This document shows, piece after piece, positions 60,382 to 64,000 of a stretch of 64,000 nucleotides of DNA. The notes under the pieces are model-generated. The model saw only the letters and a program-made list of their open reading frames with translations. It made no database searches and was not told where the DNA came from. A program made the translations under genes and the position numbers. Origin of the DNA: Streptomyces albireticuli (lineage in GTDB: Bacteria; Actinomycetota; Actinomycetes; Streptomycetales; Streptomycetaceae); assembly GCF_021228125.1 (NCBI RefSeq), contig NZ_JAJQQS010000002.1, positions 1-64,000 on the forward strand, written 5' to 3'. How positions within the stretch are numbered: position 1 is the stretch's first letter; each line of letters starts with the position of its first letter.

Positions 60382-61001
60382 GCCTGCCTCCTTCGCTTCC
60401 GGCCGCGGTAGGTATCGGTCACCGCATGGCAGTTGGGACAGAGGAAGCGAAGGTTCTCCGGTCGGTTGTCCCACCAGTCGCCGTTGATGTGGTCCACCTC
60501 CAGCCGGAGGGGCTCGCCTTTCCACACCGTGTCGTTGCCGCACTCGGCGCACGACTCGGCCACACCGGTTTTCAACAGCGCCCGGCGCAGCCTCTGGCCC
60601 GAGACGCGACCGTCCGACGGCGATCCCATCGTGAGCAGGCTCCTGGGAGCCCGCTTCGGCCCGGTTCGCGCCATCGAGAAGTGGGAGGTGTCGATGCCGA
60701 GCGCCGCGATCCGCCGCCCGATGTGCGCCTGGTTGCCACCCACCGGATTGATGCCGAGGCGCCGCACCACCTCCACGACGCTTCCCGAAAGAGCGACCAG
60801 CTCCCGAAGCGTCGCCTCCGTGTAGCGGACCCGGCCCGTCGCGAAGTGCGAGGTGTCCACCCCGAGCTCGGCCATCCTCGCCCGGATGTACGTCCGGCTC
60901 CCCGGCGTCGACGTGCCCCCGCACCACCGCACCGCCTCGTCGTACGACGTCGAGTCACGAGCGGCCTCGACGAGCAACTCGTATGTGTACCTGACCGGCA
61001 T
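60378..61001 (-). CDS. HNH endonuclease, shorter paralogue
   Basis: A 207-residue paralogue of the next gene. Two modules end in LGVDTSHF and LGIDTSHF (about residues 46-53 and 102-109); the C-terminal HNH domain has CAECG, LEVDHINGDWWDNRPENLR and LCPNCHA. ATG 61001 was chosen because the module sequence starts there (MPVRYTYELLVEAARDS). The two genes overlap by 4 bases and are co-translated. Their HNH parts are near-identical in plan, indicating tandem duplication with loss or gain of a module. Confidence 0.86.
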   Translation of the reverse strand: MPVRYTYELLVEAARDSTSYDEAVRWCGGTSTPGSRTYIRARMAELGVDTSHFATGRVRYTEATLRELVALSGSVVEVVRRLGINPVGGNQAHIGRRIAALGIDTSHFSMARTGPKRAPRSLLTMGSPSDGRVSGQRLRRALLKTGVAESCAECGNDTVWKGEPLRLEVDHINGDWWDNRPENLRFLCPNCHAVTDTYRGRKRRRQA

Positions 61002-61172
61002 GGTTCCCCTCCTTACTGACCGGCGGAGGGGTCCGGACCCGCGGCCGCGTCCGGTAACCCTCACTCACCGGTAATGGCTGCAGAGTCCTGGGCGCGGCCA
61101 CGTCCACACGTTCGCGGCCTCGAACTCCTCAACGAAGGGATCATCGGACGGTTACGCCGAAGGCGGGACGTG

Positions 61173-62669
61173 TCAGAACTTCGGGTCCGGCGCCCGGGAC
61201 GTCACTATTTCCGCCGCCTCCTCCTTCGTCGAGACCGACGGCGGGGAGCCCTCCAGCGGCTGGCGGGCCGTTTCGCGCATGCAGGCGACCGCGATCATGC
61301 CGACCAGGGCCGCGGCCATGGTGTAGAAGGCCGGGGCCATGTCGCTGCCCGTGGCGTGGATCAGGCCCGTGACCGCCAGTGGGGTCGTGCCGCCGAAGAG
61401 GGACGTCGAGAGGTTGTAGCCGATGGACAGCGAGCCGTAGCGGACCGGGGTGGGGAAGAGGGCGGGCAGGGCGGCGGACATCGTGCCGAGGAGGCAGACC
61501 AGGGGGAGGCCCAGCAGCAGCATGCCGCCGGAGACCGCCACGAGACCGCCCTGCTTCAGGAGCAGGAACGCCGGTACGGGCAGCAGCAGGAAGCCGCCCA
61601 TGCCCGCCATCAGCAGCGGCTTGCGGCCCACGCGGTCGTTGAGGCGGCCGACGAAGGTGATCAGCAGCATCAGCAGGACCATCGTGGCGATCAGGATCAC
61701 CAGACCGTGGGCGTCGTCGTAGCCGAGCTCGTCGGTGAGGTACGTCGGCATGTAGGACAGCAGCAGGTAGTCCGTGATGCCGTACGCGCCGGCCAGCACG
61801 ACGCACAGCAGCAGCCGCGACCACTGGGTGGTGAAGATCTGCTTCAGTTCGGTGCCCTCGCCGGTGACGCGCTCGCCGTTGCCGTTCTCCTCCTCCAGCT
61901 TCTGGAAGGCCGGGGTGTCCTCCAGCCTCAGCCGGAGGTACAGGCCGACGAGGCCCAGCGGCCCGGCGACCAGGAAGGGCACGCGCCAGCCCCAGTCCGT
62001 CATGGCCGCCGACCCGAGCGTCGAGCTCATCAGAGTGACGAGACCGGCCGCGCCGATGTAGCCCGCGAGGGTGCCGAATTCCAGGAAGCTGCCGAAGAAG
62101 CCGCGCCGCTTGTCGGGCGCGTACTCGGCTATGAAGGTCGACGCGCCGCCGTACTCGCCGCCGGTGGAGAAGCCCTGGAGCATCCGGAAGCAGATCAGCA
62201 GCACCGGCGACCAGAAGCCGATCGACGCGTACGAGGGGATGAGCCCGATGGCACAGGTGCCGACGGCCATCAGGACCATGGTCAGGGCCAGTACGCGCTT
62301 GCGGCCGACACGGTCGCCGAGCGGGCCGAAGAACAGGCCGCCCAGGGGCCGCACCAGGAACGCCACGGCGAACGTGGCCAGCGAGGACAGCAGCCGGACG
62401 GTGTCGTCGCCGGAAGGGAAGAAGACGTCCCCGAGGGTCACCGCCAGATAGCTGTAGATGCCGAAGTCGAACCACTCCATCGCGTTGCCGAGGGCCGCCG
62501 CCTTCACCGCCCGGCGCACCGTCGCCTCGTCCGTGACGGTGATGTCGGTGCGCCGCAGCGGGGGGTTGCGGCGCCGGGCGACGGCCCGGAACAGGGCGGG
62601 GTGGCGTCTGACCGCCGCCGGGTCGGTCGTCGTCTCGGTCTCTGCCTCGGGGCTGCTGCCGGTGGACAC
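61173..62669 (-). CDS. MFS transporter, ProP/metabolite:H+ symporter type
   Basis: A 498-residue MHS-family symporter. After a 45-residue polar N-terminus there are 12 hydrophobic segments: GNAMEWFDFGIYSYLAVTLG in TM1, GDRVGRKR in the TM2-3 loop, and RMLQGFSTGGEYGGASTFIA in TM4-5, all typical of ProP/KgtP/ShiA. Glycine betaine/proline uptake is the most likely of several options (ProP-like TM1). GTG start at 62669. It is a single gene, convergent with none and divergent from the next gene. Confidence 0.9.
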   Translation of the reverse strand: MSTGSSPEAETETTTDPAAVRRHPALFRAVARRRNPPLRRTDITVTDEATVRRAVKAAALGNAMEWFDFGIYSYLAVTLGDVFFPSGDDTVRLLSSLATFAVAFLVRPLGGLFFGPLGDRVGRKRVLALTMVLMAVGTCAIGLIPSYASIGFWSPVLLICFRMLQGFSTGGEYGGASTFIAEYAPDKRRGFFGSFLEFGTLAGYIGAAGLVTLMSSTLGSAAMTDWGWRVPFLVAGPLGLVGLYLRLRLEDTPAFQKLEEENGNGERVTGEGTELKQIFTTQWSRLLLCVVLAGAYGITDYLLLSYMPTYLTDELGYDDAHGLVILIATMVLLMLLITFVGRLNDRVGRKPLLMAGMGGFLLLPVPAFLLLKQGGLVAVSGGMLLLGLPLVCLLGTMSAALPALFPTPVRYGSLSIGYNLSTSLFGGTTPLAVTGLIHATGSDMAPAFYTMAAALVGMIAVACMRETARQPLEGSPPSVSTKEEAAEIVTSRAPDPKF

Positions 62670-62928
62670 GGCTCGGCTTCCTCTCGTTCGGCTCGGCCGC
62701 GTGGTGCGCCGACAGTGCTCGTACGGGTGGGCGTGATGCGTCTGCGCGCTGTGCGGCGGCTCAAACCGCCGGGGTGGAGGGGAGGGAGATAGGTCACTCG
62801 GACGAGGCAGGGCGGAAGGGAACCTGATATAGGCATGAAGGGAACGCGTCGCCCGAATTCACCGTCCTCAGAGCTGAGGGCGGACAACACCCCCTCAGCA
62901 GCACGTCCTCACCCAGGAAGAGAGGCCG

Positions 62929-63456
62929 ATGGCCGACCGTGCGGAGTCTCGCCGGGCCCGTCCGCGTACCGTCGTGGCGGTCTTCGCGGCGGTGACCGCC
63001 GTGGCGTTCGGTGGCGTGTGGTGCAGCCAGGCGCAGGACCGGGCGAGCGCGGTGTCCGACGCCCCGAAGACGGCGGCGGCCCAGAAGTCGAAGGCGCCGC
63101 GCGGCGTGGGCGAGGCGAAGGTCGACGCCACTCCGGCGAAGACGCCGGGCGTGCGGGAGTGCGGGCTCGGTGAGCCGGTCGTCGAGCCGGAGATCATCAC
63201 ACTGACGTGCGCGGACGCCGGCATGGTGGCGAGCGGCATCACGTGGGAGCACTACGCGGTGGACGGCGCCGAGGGCGATGGCGTGGTCCAGGTGTCACGA
63301 GGAGCGAACGGGGCGGGTGTGACGTCCTTCCCGGCGCGCTTCCGGCTCTACGGCGCGAAGAACGTCGACGGGAAGATGGCGTTCACCGGGCTGGAGGTCG
63401 ACTACACGGGGGCCACGCCGCTGGGCGAGTCGCGGGAAACGTACTCGATCGCGTGA
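62929..63456 (+). CDS. membrane-anchored or secreted protein, unknown function
   Basis: A 175-residue protein with a basic N-terminus and one hydrophobic segment (TVVAVFAAVTAVAFGGVWC) acting as signal or anchor, a Lys/Ala-rich linker and a globular C-terminus (PEIITLTCADAGMVASGITW, with Cys79 and Cys95 or thereabouts possibly paired). ATG 62929 follows AGAGAGG. Its stop overlaps the start of the kinase gene (TGATG), so it may work with that sensor. No family recognised. Confidence 0.8.
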   Translation: MADRAESRRARPRTVVAVFAAVTAVAFGGVWCSQAQDRASAVSDAPKTAAAQKSKAPRGVGEAKVDATPAKTPGVRECGLGEPVVEPEIITLTCADAGMVASGITWEHYAVDGAEGDGVVQVSRGANGAGVTSFPARFRLYGAKNVDGKMAFTGLEVDYTGATPLGESRETYSIA

Positions 63457-64000
63457 TGGGAATCCGTGGCCGGATCGCGCTCGCGATCTCCTTCGTCACC
63501 GCACTCGCCGTCGTCGTCCTCGGCCTCGCCGTCCACCACATCTCGGCCGTGGAGCGCGCCGGGCAGGCGCAGTCGTACCAGGACAGCCTGCTCAGCTCGG
63601 CGCTCCAGGTCTACCAGCGGGACAGCCTGCTCGCGCTCGGCGCGCAGCTCGACGACTCCACGCTGCCGCCCGTGCTGATGGAGGCGGTCCGCGAGGGCCG
63701 TTCCGGTACGTACATCAGCGGCGGCGGCGACCCCCGGGTGTGGGCGGCGACGGAGGTCGAGGGCGGGAAGGTGCTGTCGGTGTCGGCGCCCTACCCGGAC
63801 CGCGATCCGCTCCAGCGGGCGCTGGACAAGGCGCTGGTGGTGGCCGGTGCGTCCACGGTGGCGCTGATGGCGGTGGTCGCGTGGTTCGTGGCGCAGAGCC
63901 TGTCGCGGCGGCTGCGGCACAGTGCCGCGGCGGCCCGCCGGATCGCGGCGGGGGAGCCGCCGGACCCGGAGGCGCTGGCGGCCGGCGGCCGGGACGAGGT
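63456..64000 (+). CDS. sensor histidine kinase, 5' part
   Basis: About 181 residues before the window ends; the frame stays open. MGIRGRIALAISFVTALAVV begins TM1 (about residues 7-30), an extracytoplasmic domain of about 90 residues follows, then TM2 (about 133-152, VVAGASTVALMAVVAWFVAQ) and the start of a HAMP linker (SLSRRLRHSAAAARRIAAGE). The H-box and catalytic domain would lie beyond the window. The start overlaps the stop of the upstream gene, suggesting a pair. Its response regulator is not visible. Confidence 0.85.
   Translation, partial: MGIRGRIALAISFVTALAVVVLGLAVHHISAVERAGQAQSYQDSLLSSALQVYQRDSLLALGAQLDDSTLPPVLMEAVREGRSGTYISGGGDPRVWAATEVEGGKVLSVSAPYPDRDPLQRALDKALVVAGASTVALMAVVAWFVAQSLSRRLRHSAAAARRIAAGEPPDPEALAAGGRDE

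Noticed and set aside
59536..60927. A 463-codon reading of the longer HNH gene
   Set aside because: The upstream 180 codons overlap the other HNH gene in a different frame and have no family sequence; ATG 60381 with ATGA coupling is a better start.

Overview
The window is high-GC actinobacterial chromosome. GC-saturated third codon positions, frequent GTG starts, ATGA/GTGA translational overlaps, SsgA-like, mycosin and DasR-type elements, and a single TTA codon in the whole window all point to Streptomyces. From memory, the gene order follows the core region of S. coelicolor around SCO2951 down to about SCO2900; no search was run. I see no IS element, prophage, CRISPR array or replication origin.

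Layout. (1) 1-3.8 kb: end of a malic enzyme gene, a HU histone-like protein, murA (minus) and a YqgE protein. (2) 3.9-9.3 kb: a DUF3039 protein, then a tightly coupled operon for sugar uptake (lipoprotein plus two permeases, no ATPase) ending in a GH20 beta-N-acetylhexosaminidase. (3) 9.6-15.0 kb: a three-gene molybdenum hydroxylase operon (FAD, 2Fe-2S and Mo subunits) with a very long disordered extension on the 2Fe-2S subunit and an altered active-site loop in the Mo subunit. (4) 15.0-19.1 kb: an orphan type VII secretion module (two WXG100/PPE-like proteins and a mycosin), a small secreted protein and a tRNA-Cys. (5) 19.2-29.4 kb: an alpha/beta hydrolase divergent from a LysR regulator, cysteine dioxygenase with a YeiH-type sulfite/sulfate exporter candidate, an MFS pump, a DEAD/DEAH helicase, a secreted protein, an IclR regulator and a Lon-like membrane protease.

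(6) 29.5-37.3 kb: an OpuC-type glycine betaine importer (minus), an Lrp regulator divergent from hppD (tyrosine catabolism), an FAD-linked oxidase and an SsgA-like protein (probably ssgG). (7) 37.7-43.6 kb: two RDD membrane proteins, a small membrane protein and a secreted M6 metalloprotease. (8) 43.6-59.4 kb: an actinobacterial core block matching the M. tuberculosis Rv1330c-Rv1341 order: pncA, pncB, clpS, DUF2017, mec, cysO, cysM, an Rv1339-like metallo-hydrolase, rph and rdgB. It is interrupted by an amino-acid permease, a NACHT NTPase gene with the window's only TTA codon, and the N-acetylglucosamine PTS genes nagE2, nagE1 and nagF with DasR boxes. (9) 59.4-64 kb: an unusual class I tRNA with anticodon UAG, two tandem HNH endonuclease genes on the same strand, a ProP-like transporter, a membrane-anchored hypothetical protein and the start of a sensor histidine kinase.

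Functional threads: GlcNAc and chitin-oligomer use (GH20 operon and nag PTS); sulfur metabolism (cysteine dioxygenase, exporter, CysO/Mec/CysM); NAD salvage (pncA, pncB) with repeats and an inverted repeat near their starts; osmoprotection (OpuC-type operon, ProP-like). Several genes (LysR, MFS, Lon-like, pncB, rph, rdgB) have a -10-like hexamer 6-7 nt before the start codon, which suggests leaderless mRNAs. The least explained items are the UAG class I tRNA beside the HNH pair, the TTA-containing NACHT gene, the glutamate-less molybdenum subunit and a long hairpin at 21.1-21.2 kb.
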